From Desulfofundulus luciae (GTDB lineage: Bacteria > Bacillota > Desulfotomaculia > Desulfotomaculales > Desulfovirgulaceae), in assembly GCF_030813795.1 (NCBI RefSeq), contig NZ_JAUSUX010000010.1, forward strand, positions 1 to 64,000: a DNA stretch of 64,000 bases, written 5' to 3'. The translations under genes and the position numbers were made by a program. Under the pieces are notes generated by a model. That model made no database searches, was not told the origin of the DNA, and saw nothing but the letters and a program-made list of their open reading frames with translations. This document shows, in pieces, positions 41,678 to 51,365 of this stretch. Within the stretch, counting starts at the first letter, position 1. Every line of letters starts with the position of its first letter.

Positions 41678-42658
41678 ATGGAAGATCGTTATCAAAGGGA
41701 GATAAACTACCTGCGGGTTTCGGTCACCGACCGCTGTAATTTGCGCTGCCGTTACTGCATGCCTCCTCAGGGAGTATCCGTCGTGCCCCGGAAGGAAATC
41801 CTCACCCTGGAAGAAATTGTCCGGGTGGTCCAGGCATCGACGAGGGTGGGAGTGAAAAAAGTGCGCCTTACCGGAGGAGAGCCTTTGGTACGCCGCGGGA
41901 TAACAGATCTCGTGCGGGCGCTGGCCGCCATACCGGAAATTGACGACCTGGCCCTCACCACCAACGGCATCCTGCTGGCCGCCCAGGCCGGCCAGTTAAA
42001 GGCTGCCGGCCTGCGCCGGGTGAACATCAGCCTGGATACCTTAAAACCCGAACGCTACAGTTACATTACCCGGGGAGGGCGGCTGGAAGCGGTATGGCAG
42101 GGAATTGAGAGGTCCCTGGAGCTGGGCCTTCATCCGGTTAAGCTAAATGTGGTGGTCGTGCGCGGATTTAATGATGATGAAATCTGCGATCTGGCCCGCC
42201 TTTCATTCGACCGGCCCCTGCACGTGCGTTTCATTGAATTGATGCCCTTTGGCACGGCTGCTGCCGTTTCCAGGGAGGGCTATGTTTCCACGGCGGAAAT
42301 CAGGGGCCGGATTGAGGAGGAGCTGGGCCAGTTGCAGGAAGTACGAAAGCTGACGGGCAGCGGGCCGGCACGCTACTATCGCCTGGCGGGGGCGGCGGGG
42401 ACCATTGGGTTTATCAGTGCGGTGAGCGACCATTTCTGCGGACGGTGCAACCGCCTGCGCCTGACCGCCACCGGCGCTTTGAGGCCCTGCCTTTTTCATG
42501 AATACGAAATTGATCTCAAAGGGCCTTTGCGCCGGGGGGCCACCCTGGATGAACTGGCTGAGCTGGTGGGCCAGGCCGTCCGGGACAAGCCCGGCCGGCA
42601 CCATTTAAACCAGGGGCATTCCTGCTCCCGGAAAAACATGTCTCAAATTGGTGGGTAG
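41678..42658 (+). CDS. moaA: GTP 3',8-cyclase, molybdenum cofactor biosynthesis
   Basis: About 326 residues from ATG 41678; the upstream extension has no family match. The radical SAM motif CNLRCRYC is near residue 20, the second cluster is [18 protein letters not shown] near 257, and the chain ends in the conserved Gly-Gly. It performs the first step of Moco synthesis with MoaC, whose gene starts 17 bases downstream. A small hairpin CGGCAGGAAAATGCCG lies upstream near 41609. Confidence 0.96.
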   Translation: MEDRYQREINYLRVSVTDRCNLRCRYCMPPQGVSVVPRKEILTLEEIVRVVQASTRVGVKKVRLTGGEPLVRRGITDLVRALAAIPEIDDLALTTNGILLAAQAGQLKAAGLRRVNISLDTLKPERYSYITRGGRLEAVWQGIERSLELGLHPVKLNVVVVRGFNDDEICDLARLSFDRPLHVRFIELMPFGTAAAVSREGYVSTAEIRGRIEEELGQLQEVRKLTGSGPARYYRLAGAAGTIGFISAVSDHFCGRCNRLRLTATGALRPCLFHEYEIDLKGPLRRGATLDELAELVGQAVRDKPGRHHLNQGHSCSRKNMSQIGG

Positions 42659-42675
42659 GAGTTGGTAATCAATAT

Positions 42676-43173
42676 ATGGAAGGTACGCCTTTAAACCATT
42701 TTGACTCCCGGGGCCGGGCTCACATGGTGGATGTAAGCGGGAAAGGGGATACCGTCCGGGAGGCAGTGGCCCGGGGAGAAGTGCTCATGCGCCCGGAAAC
42801 CTTAAACATCATTGCCGGCGGTACCGCAGCCAAGGGAGATGTGCTGGGGGTGGCCCGGCTGGCCGGGATCATGGCCGCCAAAAAGACGCAGGAGCTCATT
42901 CCCCTGGCCCATCCCATTCCTTTAACCAGTGTGCACGTGGATTTTCGCCTGCAGCCCCCCGACAGGGTAGAGATCCAGGCCCGGGTACGGACCACCGGCA
43001 AGACCGGGGTGGAAATGGAGGCCCTCACGGCCACAAGTGTGGCCGCCCTGACTATCTATGACATGTGCAAGGCCGTGGACCGGGCCATGATAATCCAGAA
43101 TATCCGCCTGGTTAGCAAAAGCGGCGGCAAAAGCGGGGAATTCCGGCGGGAGGGAGAAGAAGAATGGGAGTAA
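42676..43173 (+). CDS. moaC: Cyclic pyranopterin monophosphate synthase
   Basis: 165 residues: [19 protein letters not shown] near residue 16, [16 protein letters not shown] near 75 and the [21 protein letters not shown] segment near 115 are hallmark MoaC motifs with the active-site histidine and lysines. It completes conversion to cPMP. It overlaps the next gene by 10 bases. Confidence 0.96.
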   Translation: MEGTPLNHFDSRGRAHMVDVSGKGDTVREAVARGEVLMRPETLNIIAGGTAAKGDVLGVARLAGIMAAKKTQELIPLAHPIPLTSVHVDFRLQPPDRVEIQARVRTTGKTGVEMEALTATSVAALTIYDMCKAVDRAMIIQNIRLVSKSGGKSGEFRREGEEEWE

Positions 43174-43619
43174 TCGTAGCAGTGTGCGCAAGCCCGGAAA
43201 AGGGTACGCGTAAAAAGAACATTGGTTCCGGTATGCTGGTGGCCAATCACGGCCTGGAGGGGGATGCCCACGCCGGGCCCTGGCACCGCCAGGTCAGCCT
43301 TTTGGCCATGGAAAGCATTCAAAAAATGCGTGAACTGGGTTTGGACGTCAATCCTGGTGATTTTGCCGAAAACATTACCACCGAGGGGATGGATCTGGCC
43401 AGCCTGCCCGTGGGTACCCGGCTGGCCATCGGCCCTGAAGCCATTGGGGAAGTGACCCAGATCGGCAAGGAATGCCATTCTGCCTGTGAGATTCGCCGGC
43501 TGGCCGGGGACTGCATCATGCCCCGGGAGGGTATCTTTGTGCGCATTCTCGCCGGCGGGCCGGTGAAGGTGGGAGACCGGATAGAAATCCTTGAACCGGG
43601 GAGTAGTTGCGGGGGATGA
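43164..43619 (+). CDS. MOSC domain protein
   Basis: 151 residues, a stand-alone MOSC domain: [19 protein letters not shown] near residue 31, [13 protein letters not shown] near 62, and the conserved cysteine in [10 protein letters not shown] near 102. MOSC domains are linked to molybdenum cofactor sulfur handling or delivery. Its place between moaC and mobB is common in Clostridia and Desulfotomaculum-type genomes. Precise activity unknown. Confidence 0.88.
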   Translation: MGVIVAVCASPEKGTRKKNIGSGMLVANHGLEGDAHAGPWHRQVSLLAMESIQKMRELGLDVNPGDFAENITTEGMDLASLPVGTRLAIGPEAIGEVTQIGKECHSACEIRRLAGDCIMPREGIFVRILAGGPVKVGDRIEILEPGSSCGG

Positions 43620-44119
43620 AGAACATGTCCGGCCCGCCTGGAATATGCATCGTAGGAACCTCCAACGCAGGCAAGACCACTTTTCTGGAGAAGCTGATTG
43701 CGGAATTTGAGCGGCGCGGCTACCGCGTGGGAACCATCAAGCACCACCATGGCGACTTTGAAATAGATAAGCCGGGCAAGGATACCTGGCGCCATGCCCG
43801 GGCCGGTGCCCGGGCGGTATGCATTTCCGCTCCCCATAAAATTGCCGTCATCCGCCAGGTGGAAGAAGAGTTGTCCCCGGAGCAGATCGTCCCTTTGCTT
43901 GGCCCGGTGGATATCGTCCTGGCGGAAGGCTACAAAAAGGCGGACTGGCCCCAGATCGAAGTATGCCCGCTCAAGGGATGCACCGCCCTGGTGGGGAGGA
44001 AGGACCGGTTGATTGCCGTGGTAGGTGACGGTGCTCACCATGCAGAGCTTCCCTGTTTTGGTAGAGACGAAGTAGGAGCGGTGGCAGATCTCATTGTTAA
44101 TTTCCTGGGTCTGGATTAA
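43616..44119 (+). CDS. mobB: Molybdopterin-guanine dinucleotide biosynthesis adapter MobB
   Basis: About 167 residues from ATG 43616, overlapping the MOSC stop; ATG 43625 is also possible. The GTP-binding Walker A GTSNAGKTTF, the KHHHGDFEIDKPGKDTWRHARAGA segment and the VLAEGYKKADWPQIEV segment are typical MobB. It helps attach GMP to molybdopterin, needed for DMSO-reductase family enzymes such as formate dehydrogenase. MobA is not in the window. Confidence 0.93.
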   Translation: MKNMSGPPGICIVGTSNAGKTTFLEKLIAEFERRGYRVGTIKHHHGDFEIDKPGKDTWRHARAGARAVCISAPHKIAVIRQVEEELSPEQIVPLLGPVDIVLAEGYKKADWPQIEVCPLKGCTALVGRKDRLIAVVGDGAHHAELPCFGRDEVGAVADLIVNFLGLD

Positions 44120-44140
44120 CCTTGGGAAAGGGTGATGATA

Positions 44141-44446
44141 ATGGCCGTGGTGGAAGTAAGCATTGTGCCTGTCGGTACCGCCGGTACCAGTTTGAGTGCC
44201 TATGTAGCCCGGTGTGTGGCTATCCTGCAGGGCGAAAAGGATATTCGCTACCAATTGACCCCCATGGGGACCATCATGGAAGGGGATCTGGATGTCATTC
44301 TTTCGGTGGTCCGCCGGATGCACGAAGTGCCCTTTACCCAGGGGATTGCCCGGGTGGTGACCACCATTCGCATTGACGACCGGCGGGATAAGGAATTGAC
44401 CATGGCCGGAAAAGTATCGGCGGTGGAGGAAAAGCTCAAGGGGTAA
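44141..44446 (+). CDS. MTH1187 family (UPF0045) thiamine-binding protein
   Basis: About 101 residues from ATG 44141; ATG 44135 is also possible. The VEVSIVPVGTAGTSLSAYVA start, the YQLTPMGTIMEGDLDVIL core and the acidic ETL-type tail match the MTH1187/YkoF-like family, some members of which bind thiamine. It lies between mobB and holA; a link to Moco is not evident. Confidence 0.85.
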   Translation: MAVVEVSIVPVGTAGTSLSAYVARCVAILQGEKDIRYQLTPMGTIMEGDLDVILSVVRRMHEVPFTQGIARVVTTIRIDDRRDKELTMAGKVSAVEEKLKG

Positions 44447-44469
44447 GCCGCCAAAAAGGGGGGGTGGGC

Positions 44470-45522
44470 TTGAAGTATTATTTGGATTTGATTAATGAAC
44501 TGGAAAAAGGAAAGATTGCTCCGGTGTATCTCTTTTACGGCGACGAAGCATTCCTGCAGGAAAAGGCCGTCCAAAGGTTCCAGGAGAAACTTCTGGCTCC
44601 CCCGGCAGGGGAATTCAACCTTGACATTCTGGACGGGGAAGAGGTCACCGAAGGGGATATTGTCTCGCGGGCACAAACACCCCCTTTTATGGCCGGCTGG
44701 CGCCTGGTCGTGGTCCGCCATGCCCCCTTTTTTACCGCTTCTCCCGGTACCCCCGGCAAAAAGGGAACCAGAGCTTCCTCCCGGGATACGGAGACCCCTT
44801 TGCTGGCCTACCTGCAGCAGCCTGCTCCCACTACCTGCCTGATTTTTACCACCACCCATCCCGTGGATCAGCGGCGACGCCTTTTTAAATCGCTTAAAGA
44901 AACCGGCCGGGTAGTGGAATTTACCTATTTAAAAAACCGGGACCTGGTACGCTGGCTGGAAAAGCAGGCACGCCTGGCCCACAAGACCATCACCCCGGCC
45001 GCAGCCGGGTTGCTGGTGCAGCGGGTGGGTCCCAGCCTGTTTGTTTTGAGCCAGGAAATGGCAAAGTTAATTTCTTATACCGGTTCCAGGGAAGCCATCC
45101 TGGAGGAAGACATTTATCGCCTCACCGTGCCGGTGCTGGAGGAAAATATTTTTAACGTGGTCGATGCCATCGGGGAAAGGCGGATCGGGGCGGCGCTGGA
45201 GGGCATCCGGGAGTTAATACGACAGGGGCAGGCGGGTCCGGCTATCCTGGCCATGGTGGCCCGGCAGTTCCGCCTGATCCTGCAGGCCCTGGAACTAACC
45301 GCCGAAAAACGGCTGCCGGGTGAGGTGGCGGCAAGACTGGGAGTGCATCCCTTTGTCGCCCAAAAGCTTTTAGCCCAGGCAGGTAATTTCACCCGGGAGC
45401 AGGTAGTCACGGCCTTGCAAAAACTTTTGGAACTGGACCGGGCGGTGAAGAGGGGCAGGTTGGAGTTTTACCCGGGCGTCGAAATGCTCCTGCTGGAGAT
45501 AGGTTTGGGAACCGTAGCATAG
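44470..45522 (+). CDS. holA: DNA polymerase III delta subunit
   Basis: About 350 residues, start TTG 44470 (GTG 44464 is the alternative, too close to the G-rich ribosome site). APVYLFYGDEAFLQEKAV near residue 16 is the HolA N-terminal signature, followed by the clamp-loader AAA-like domains. It opens the beta clamp. It begins the conserved holA-rpsT-spoIIP-lepA block. Confidence 0.92.
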   Translation: MKYYLDLINELEKGKIAPVYLFYGDEAFLQEKAVQRFQEKLLAPPAGEFNLDILDGEEVTEGDIVSRAQTPPFMAGWRLVVVRHAPFFTASPGTPGKKGTRASSRDTETPLLAYLQQPAPTTCLIFTTTHPVDQRRRLFKSLKETGRVVEFTYLKNRDLVRWLEKQARLAHKTITPAAAGLLVQRVGPSLFVLSQEMAKLISYTGSREAILEEDIYRLTVPVLEENIFNVVDAIGERRIGAALEGIRELIRQGQAGPAILAMVARQFRLILQALELTAEKRLPGEVAARLGVHPFVAQKLLAQAGNFTREQVVTALQKLLELDRAVKRGRLEFYPGVEMLLLEIGLGTVA

Positions 45523-45542
45523 CTTAATAAAAAGGCACTAAA

Positions 45543-45572
45543 AAAACCACCTCTACTACCGGGTGGTTTTTT
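45543..45572. terminator. Bidirectional terminator between holA and rpsT
   Basis: AACCACC pairs with GGTGGTT (45545-45568) and is flanked by an A-run before and a T-run after, so it can serve both holA on the plus strand and rpsT on the minus strand. Confidence 0.85.
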
Positions 45573-45613
45573 TGGTTATTTTTAGGTTGTTGTTCCGGGA
45601 GGATTGCTTGGGG

Positions 45614-45883
45614 TTAACTTACCTGGCGGTTGAAACGTCTGGTCAGGCGGGATTTTTTACGGGCAGCAGTATTTTTGTGGATGATACCCTTCGTTACCGC
45701 CTTGTCAATGGCCCTCAGCGCCCGGCGCAAGAGTTCCCTCGTTTCCTCCACGTTGACACCGGCTGCCAGAGCCCGCTCAAACTTCTTAATGGCAGTGCGC
45801 AGGGCAGACTTCAGCTGCTTATTGCGGAGGGTGCGCCTGCGGGTAACCTTCACCCTTTTTATGGCCGACCTGGTATTGGGCAC
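45614..45883 (-). CDS. rpsT: Small ribosomal subunit protein bS20
   Basis: 89 residues, basic and helical, starting at GTG 45883: PNTRSAIKRVKVTRRRTLRNKQLKSA, with IHKNTAARKKSRLTRRFN at the end. It binds 16S rRNA. Its orientation opposite to holA is the normal arrangement in Firmicutes. Confidence 0.97.
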   Translation of the reverse strand: MPNTRSAIKRVKVTRRRTLRNKQLKSALRTAIKKFERALAAGVNVEETRELLRRALRAIDKAVTKGIIHKNTAARKKSRLTRRFNRQVS

Positions 45884-46007
45884 CTTTCAGTCACCTCCCA
45901 ACAGCCCTCATTTTACCACGGGTTTAAAAAAATTGCAAGGGCAACCGGTATAGCCAGCCGTTTTTTTGTCAAAGCTATGTTCGTAGCAAAAAGGAGGAGG
46001 TGATGCC

Positions 46008-46349
46008 ATGATGCAGTGGCTGGGAGTGATTGTAAGGTTTATCGTCTCGGCGCTGGTGCTCATTGTGGTGAGCTGGCTCTCCCCGGGCTTTGTGGTGCGC
46101 GGGGGGTTCGTAGGGGCACTGATTGCCGCGGTGGTTATTGCCGTGCTTGGTTATATTGTGGAAGCCCTCCTGGGCGACCGGATTTCACCCCATAGCCGGG
46201 GCCTAGTAGGTTTTATTACCGCCGCAGTGGTAATCTACGTGGCCCAGTTTATCATTCCCAATCTGCTCAGTGTTAATTTGCTGGGCGCGCTGATTGCTGC
46301 CTTTGTTATCGGACTTATAGATGCTGTGGTGCCTACAGTATTGCGCTAG
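46008..46349 (+). CDS. Small four-helix membrane protein, phage holin family IV-like
   Basis: 113 residues with four predicted membrane helices and the pattern SWLSPGFVVRGGFVGALIAAVVIAVLGYIVE, which resembles the mycobacterial four-TMS phage holin superfamily (PF04020). It sits between rpsT and spoIIP, where Bacillus carries the spore protease gene gpr. A role in sporulation is possible from position only. ATG 46008 or 46011, after a GGAGGAGGTG site. Confidence 0.75.
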   Translation: MMQWLGVIVRFIVSALVLIVVSWLSPGFVVRGGFVGALIAAVVIAVLGYIVEALLGDRISPHSRGLVGFITAAVVIYVAQFIIPNLLSVNLLGALIAAFVIGLIDAVVPTVLR

Positions 46350-46354
46350 CAGTT

Positions 46355-46385
46355 AAGCCACTTCAGCCCGCAGGCAGGGTGGCTT
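46355..46385 (+). terminator. Hairpin between the membrane protein gene and spoIIP
   Basis: AAGCCAC pairs with GTGGCTT around a 17-base loop. There is no T-run, so it may be a weak or factor-dependent terminator. Confidence 0.4.
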
Positions 46386-46442
46386 CATAAAGATCTCCTT
46401 CCGGGCATAAAATGGTACGGGCAATCCGGGAGGGGATTTTTT

Positions 46443-47489
46443 ATGTACCACGCTCTTTACCGCGACCGCCACCGCTGGCTGTGGCATAAACTCTACGGTC
46501 TCCTGGTAGTTACCGGGATTATTTTTTCGCTCCTTACCTTGGCGGTTGGAACAGGGGTTTTGTTTTTGCGCTGGGGAGGACAGGTCCTTTTAAACAGGGA
46601 CCCCCGGCTGTTCCTGGAGGCCGCCATGCCCCATCACGCAGCTGGCGAACAGGATGAAGGTGAGTTTGCAGGCTCGCTTTTTAGTTTATGGCCCAGTTTG
46701 GTTGACTCTTTTGCTCTGCCCGGCAGAGACCCCCGGGCATTGCTTCGTTCCCAGTTGCCCCTGCTGGCTTATGTACCGGTAAAGCAGGAAGTGGAGGTCA
46801 ATCCGGTAGAACCTGCCTCCGAGGAACACGCGGGTATGGCCCGAAAGACCTCCGGGGAGTACCTGGTGGCCATTTATCACACCCACACCGGGGAAACCTA
46901 CGCGCTTACGGATGGTGTGGCCAGACTGGAGGGGAAAGAAGGAGGTGTGGTTAAGGTGGGGGAGATTATACGCCAGGAGCTGGAATCCAAATACGGTATT
47001 CCCACCCTGCACATTAAAAAAATCCATGACCGGCAGTATAATTTATCGTATATGGAATCTGAAAAAACTGTGCGGGAAGTGCTGCAGGAAGAGCCACAGC
47101 TGAAAGTGCTCCTGGACATCCACAGGGATGCTGGAAAGCCCCGCCGGGATTGTCTGGTCAAGGTGAAGGGTATTGAGGCAGCCCCCATCCTCTTTGTCGT
47201 CGGTTCGGACGCCAGGGCGCCCTTTCCCACCTGGCGGCAGAATGAGCAGTTTGCAAGGCAGTTGGCCGCAGCCCTGGACAAAAAGTACCCCGGTTTATGT
47301 CAGGGGGTAAGGATTAAGGAGGGGCGTTATAATCAGTTTCTCCATCCCCGGGCGCTTTTGGTGGAGATTGGCAGCGCCAATAACACCACCGGGGAGGCAG
47401 TGGCCGCGGCCCGCTTGTTTGCCGAAGTGCTGGGGGAAGAGGTGCAGAAGCTGTTGGAAGCTGAGCCCGCCCAACCCGGCACCGAATGA
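46443..47489 (+). CDS. spoIIP: Stage II sporulation protein P
   Basis: 348 residues: one N-terminal membrane anchor (about residues 20-45), then an extracytoplasmic peptidoglycan hydrolase domain with YHTHTGETYAL near residue 141, LDIHRDAGK near 223 and LLVEIGSANNT near 303 carrying the metal ligands. With SpoIID and SpoIIM it thins septal peptidoglycan during engulfment of the forespore. Its presence shows that the host belongs to a spore-forming lineage. Direct regulation (sigma E/F) was not resolved in sequence. Confidence 0.95.
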   Translation: MYHALYRDRHRWLWHKLYGLLVVTGIIFSLLTLAVGTGVLFLRWGGQVLLNRDPRLFLEAAMPHHAAGEQDEGEFAGSLFSLWPSLVDSFALPGRDPRALLRSQLPLLAYVPVKQEVEVNPVEPASEEHAGMARKTSGEYLVAIYHTHTGETYALTDGVARLEGKEGGVVKVGEIIRQELESKYGIPTLHIKKIHDRQYNLSYMESEKTVREVLQEEPQLKVLLDIHRDAGKPRRDCLVKVKGIEAAPILFVVGSDARAPFPTWRQNEQFARQLAAALDKKYPGLCQGVRIKEGRYNQFLHPRALLVEIGSANNTTGEAVAAARLFAEVLGEEVQKLLEAEPAQPGTE

Positions 47490-47519
47490 AAGGAAGACGG
47501 GATAATTCACTTCCCCCAA

Positions 47520-48299
47520 CTATTCCTGGCTGCTTAGCTTGCGCGCAAACGTGAGGAACCCGGTATGGCCCACCATGCGGTGTTGGGGCCTTACAGCCCG
47601 GCCATCTATGTGCCAGCCTCTAACCATTACTTCTACGGTCTCAATCAAACCAAAGGTGCCTGCCTTTTGCAGGACAGTCGTAAAAGTGCGAACCTGCATA
47701 ATGGAAGGCAGGTAAGAACATAATATGCCCCCGGGGATAAGGGCTTTATCCACGGTCTTGACCGCCCGCCAGGGTTCCGGTACATCCAGGAGCACACGGT
47801 CAAATCCCGATTCCCCGGTTGGCTCGTAAATGTCCCCAAGCCTGAGTTCAAGGTAAGACGGCAAGTCGCCAAAGTAGGCTTTAATGTTTTCTACGGCACA
47901 GTCAAGCATGTCCTGCCGAATGTCGTAAGCTACCACTTTCCCGGCCGTCCCTACCTGCCTCAGTACGGCGAGCAGGAGCGCCCCGCTGCCCACACCTCCA
48001 AGCAACACCCGGTCACCGGGCCGGACATCCGCCCACATCATAATAATGCCTGAATCCTTCGGGTATATGATGCCGCTTTTGCGCGGCATCTTTACTATAT
48101 AGTTTGAAAGAGTTGGGTAAAAAACATAGAGTTTCTTACCCTCTGAAGTCTTGATAACGCTTCCGGGTTCGCGCCCCAGCACGTCGTTGTGTTCAATGTA
48201 ACCCCAATATGTATGCAGGCGCTCTCCTGGAATCAGACGCTGCAAAAATTGAGCGCGGTGATCGGCGAAAACAACCAATTCTCCTTCTTTGAATGGCAT
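47520..48299 (-). CDS. trmI: tRNA (adenine-N1)-methyltransferase TrmI
   Basis: About 259 residues from ATG 48299 behind GGAGGTGG. A small N-terminal beta domain, then a Rossmann SAM fold: GSGALLLAVLRQVG near residue 103, VVAYDIRQDMLDCAVENI, and FDRVLLDVPEPWRAV near 168. Methylates A58 in the tRNA T-loop, important in thermophiles. The gene lies opposite to its neighbours and interrupts the spoIIP-yqxA synteny together with the HPP gene. Confidence 0.9.
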   Translation of the reverse strand: MPFKEGELVVFADHRAQFLQRLIPGERLHTYWGYIEHNDVLGREPGSVIKTSEGKKLYVFYPTLSNYIVKMPRKSGIIYPKDSGIIMMWADVRPGDRVLLGGVGSGALLLAVLRQVGTAGKVVAYDIRQDMLDCAVENIKAYFGDLPSYLELRLGDIYEPTGESGFDRVLLDVPEPWRAVKTVDKALIPGGILCSYLPSIMQVRTFTTVLQKAGTFGLIETVEVMVRGWHIDGRAVRPQHRMVGHTGFLTFARKLSSQE

Positions 48300-48548
48300 A
48301 GCTACCACCTCCTGGCAGGTAATCCGGTTGATTCATCGCCGCTCATATCACGCCAAACATTTGCCTCTGGCATTTTTATTTTATCACACGCTGAAATCCC
48401 AGCGGGGAATGGTGGTGCTAAACTAGAACGGGGCCCTACGGGGAATTTTTTAACACCAAAGGTTTTAAAAGTGATCTGGATCATACCCCCATTTCAGGAT
48501 TACAATTTATTTAGAGGGGAGAAGAATGTTCCGTGGAGGTGACCCCCT

Positions 48549-49121
48549 GTGTCGGCTCCCCTTCCTAAAAATGATCATGCCCCTCAATTGGCTGTTGATC
48601 ATGTTACCCCCCGGCAGGGCCTGCTGGCCAGAATCCGGACCGCCAGCAAGTGCCCGGCCCGTCCCACCACCAGCGATATGCTCTGGTGCGCTCTGGGCAG
48701 CCTTCTTGGCCTGGGTATTGTTTCTTTTCTGTCCTTTCATTATCATTTACCCCTGCTGGTTGCTCCCTTTGGTGCCACGGCGGCGCTCATTTACGGTTCC
48801 TGTACCAGCCCCTTTGCCCAGCCCCGTAATGTCCTGGGGGGGCACGTAATCAGTGCGTTTGTGGGAGTGCTGGTCTACCAGCTAATGGGTACCACATGGC
48901 TTTCAGTTACCCTGGGCGTGATTTTGGCCATTTTACTGATGTTTCTTACCCGTATGGTACATCCGCCGGGAGGGGCTACCGCCCTGACTGCTATTTTAAC
49001 TGGTCAGGGGTTTATGTTTATTTTGGAACCGGTATTGCTTGGTACAGTGGTTTTGCTTGGCGTCGCTCTGCTGGTACACCGGTGCCGGGGAGGCGGTTGT
49101 TACCCTACATACTGGTTTTAA
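48549..49121 (+). CDS. HPP family membrane protein
   Basis: 190 residues from GTG 48549, seven bases after GGAGGTGA. Four to five membrane helices and the family motifs LVAPFGATAALIYGSCTSPF near residue 73 and RMVHPPGGATALTAIL near 134. HPP proteins have been linked to nitrite or anion transport in plastids and cyanobacteria; the role here is not known. A terminator follows. Confidence 0.88.
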   Translation: MSAPLPKNDHAPQLAVDHVTPRQGLLARIRTASKCPARPTTSDMLWCALGSLLGLGIVSFLSFHYHLPLLVAPFGATAALIYGSCTSPFAQPRNVLGGHVISAFVGVLVYQLMGTTWLSVTLGVILAILLMFLTRMVHPPGGATALTAILTGQGFMFILEPVLLGTVVLLGVALLVHRCRGGGCYPTYWF

Positions 49122-49142
49122 GAAATTTTAAGGGGCAAAGCA

Positions 49143-49184
49143 AAAAGACTACCTGACCGGTTTTGCCGGCGGGTGGTCTTTTTT
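49143..49184 (+). terminator. Intrinsic terminator after the HPP gene
   Basis: AAAAGACTACCTGACCGG pairs with CCGGCGGGTGGTCTTTT around TTTTG, with small internal mismatches, and ends in six Ts. It starts 22 bases after the stop. Confidence 0.85.
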
Positions 49185-49239
49185 GTCCAGGTATAAACCC
49201 GCCTTTATCGCTCAATACTGGAAAATGGGAAGTGATACC

Positions 49240-49539
49240 ATGGGATTTAGCTGGTTGAGGACGTTCGTTGCCCTGGGATTTTTTCTGGGTCTGGTCATCT
49301 TTGGCCTGGAGGTGGTGGTGGCGGGGTATAATCAATTTCTTTTGCCCCCGGAACCCTTACACCTGGGGCAAGTTATGAAAGATGTCGTGGAATATCTTCA
49401 GCAACCGTGGCTTGACCGGTACCTGAATTTAATGAGGGAACTCATCATGACGTATGAGGAGAGGCTGCACTTTAGCGCGTATGAGGTGAGTAAAGTATCC
49501 TTTTCACCATCAGTAAATGATGTTATAATAAGGCTTTGA
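49240..49539 (+). CDS. YqxA-like (DUF3679) small protein
   Basis: About 99 residues from ATG 49240, chosen for its GGAAGTGA site. One N-terminal membrane helix (WLRTFVALGFFLGLVIFGLEVVV) and an amphipathic soluble part. Its position between spoIIP and lepA equals yqxA of Bacillus; the similarity is mostly positional and by size. Function unknown. Confidence 0.65.
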   Translation: MGFSWLRTFVALGFFLGLVIFGLEVVVAGYNQFLLPPEPLHLGQVMKDVVEYLQQPWLDRYLNLMRELIMTYEERLHFSAYEVSKVSFSPSVNDVIIRL

Positions 49540-49562
49540 GAGATTTGGGATGGTGATTTTGT

Positions 49563-51365
49563 ATGGGGAGAGAACAAATCCGCAATTTTTGCATAATTGC
49601 CCATATTGATCACGGTAAGTCCACCCTGGCCGACAGGCTTTTGGAATATACCGGAGCTATCAGTCCCCGGGAAATGACCGACCAGGTGCTGGATCAAATG
49701 GACCTGGAACGGGAGCGGGGCATTACCATCAAGCTGCAGGCCGTACGCCTTACCTATCGAGCTGAAGATGGGGTTGAATACCAGTTAAACCTGATTGATA
49801 CTCCCGGGCACGTGGATTTTTCCTACGAAGTGTCCCGCAGCCTGGCGGCGTGCGAGGGAGCCCTGCTGGTAGTGGATGCGGCCCAGGGCATCGAGGCGCA
49901 AACCCTGGCCAATGTGTATCTGGCCATTGAAAACGACCTGGAAATTATTCCGGTGATTAATAAAATTGACCTGCCCGCGGCCGACCCCGAAAAGGTCAAG
50001 CGGGAAATCGAGGACGTAATCGGCCTTGATGCTTCCGGGGCCATTTTGGTTTCGGCCAAGCTGGGTACCGGGATAAAGGAGCTGTTGGAAGCCATTGTGC
50101 GGCGCATACCGCCCCCCAGCGGCAATCCCGCTGCTCCTTTAAAAGCTCTCATTTTCGACTCCCATTACGACCCCTATAAGGGGGTTATTGCCTATGTGCG
50201 GGTGATGGAGGGCCACCTGGAAGAGGGTATGCACATAAGGATGATGTCCACCGGCAAGGAGTTTGAAGTCAGCGAGGTGGGCATCTTTAAGCCGGCCATG
50301 ACTCCCACCGGACGGCTGGATACGGGTCAGGTGGGATATGTTGCTGCAGGCATAAAAAATGTCAGGGACACCCGGGTGGGCGACACCATCACCGATGCCG
50401 CCCGCCCGGCGGCCGAACCCTTGCCCGGTTACCGCAAGGTCACGCCCATGGTTTACTGCGGCCTTTATCCCGTGGATACGGTGGATTACGGCGACCTGCG
50501 GGACGCCCTGGAAAAACTGAAGCTCAACGACGCATCCCTGGTTTACGAACCGGAAACTTCCGAAGCCCTGGGTTTTGGTTTCCGCTGTGGCTTCCTGGGG
50601 CTGTTGCACATGGAAATTGTCCAGGAGCGCCTGGAGCGGGAGTACGGCTTGAATTTGATTACCACCGCACCCAACGTGGTGTACAGGGTGATCACCACTT
50701 CGGGAGAAGAGCTTTACATCGACAACCCGACCAAAATTCCCCCGGCGGGCAAGGTGGCCCGGATGGAGGAACCCTTTGTTACCGCCACCATTATGGTGCC
50801 CAGGGACCATGTGGGGGCGGTAATGGACCTGGCCCAGGAACGACGGGGAACTTTTAAAACCATGGAGTACCTGGGCGAAAACCGGGTCATGCTGGTCTAC
50901 GACTTGCCCCTTTCCGAGATCATTTTCGATTTCTTCGACCAGCTCAAGTCCCGCACCCGGGGATATGCTTCCCTGGACTACGAGCTGTCCGGTTACAGGG
51001 AGAGCGACCTGGTTAAACTGGACATCCTGATCAACAGCGAGCCGGTGGATGCCTTGACCTGTATTGTCCACCGGGACAAGGCATACTACCGGGGCCGGCA
51101 ACTGGTGGAAAAATTGCGCAGTTTGATCCCCCGGCAGCTTTTTGATGTGCCCGTCCAGGCAGCCATTGGCAGCCGGGTCATTGCCCGGGAAACCATTAAG
51201 GCCCGGCGCAAGGACGTGCTGGCCAAGTGTTACGGCGGTGACGTAACCCGCAAGCGCAAGCTTCTGGAAAAACAAAAGGAAGGCAAAAAGCGCATGAAGC
51301 AGGTGGGCAACGTAGAAATTCCCCAGGAGGCTTTTATGGCGGTGCTGAGCATAGAAGAGAGGTAA
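49563..51365 (+). CDS. lepA: Elongation factor 4
   Basis: 600 residues, full length. GTPase motifs [16 protein letters not shown] near residue 10, [16 protein letters not shown] near 79 and [13 protein letters not shown] near 133, then EF-G-like domains, and the LepA-specific C-terminal domain with [26 protein letters not shown]. It back-translocates or remodels stalled ribosomes and helps ribosome assembly. hemW follows immediately. Confidence 0.97.
   Translation: MGREQIRNFCIIAHIDHGKSTLADRLLEYTGAISPREMTDQVLDQMDLERERGITIKLQAVRLTYRAEDGVEYQLNLIDTPGHVDFSYEVSRSLAACEGALLVVDAAQGIEAQTLANVYLAIENDLEIIPVINKIDLPAADPEKVKREIEDVIGLDASGAILVSAKLGTGIKELLEAIVRRIPPPSGNPAAPLKALIFDSHYDPYKGVIAYVRVMEGHLEEGMHIRMMSTGKEFEVSEVGIFKPAMTPTGRLDTGQVGYVAAGIKNVRDTRVGDTITDAARPAAEPLPGYRKVTPMVYCGLYPVDTVDYGDLRDALEKLKLNDASLVYEPETSEALGFGFRCGFLGLLHMEIVQERLEREYGLNLITTAPNVVYRVITTSGEELYIDNPTKIPPAGKVARMEEPFVTATIMVPRDHVGAVMDLAQERRGTFKTMEYLGENRVMLVYDLPLSEIIFDFFDQLKSRTRGYASLDYELSGYRESDLVKLDILINSEPVDALTCIVHRDKAYYRGRQLVEKLRSLIPRQLFDVPVQAAIGSRVIARETIKARRKDVLAKCYGGDVTRKRKLLEKQKEGKKRMKQVGNVEIPQEAFMAVLSIEER

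Noticed and set aside
42676-43173. moaC as a possible fused moaB/moaC or truncated gene
   Set aside because: Length and motifs are those of a normal stand-alone MoaC.
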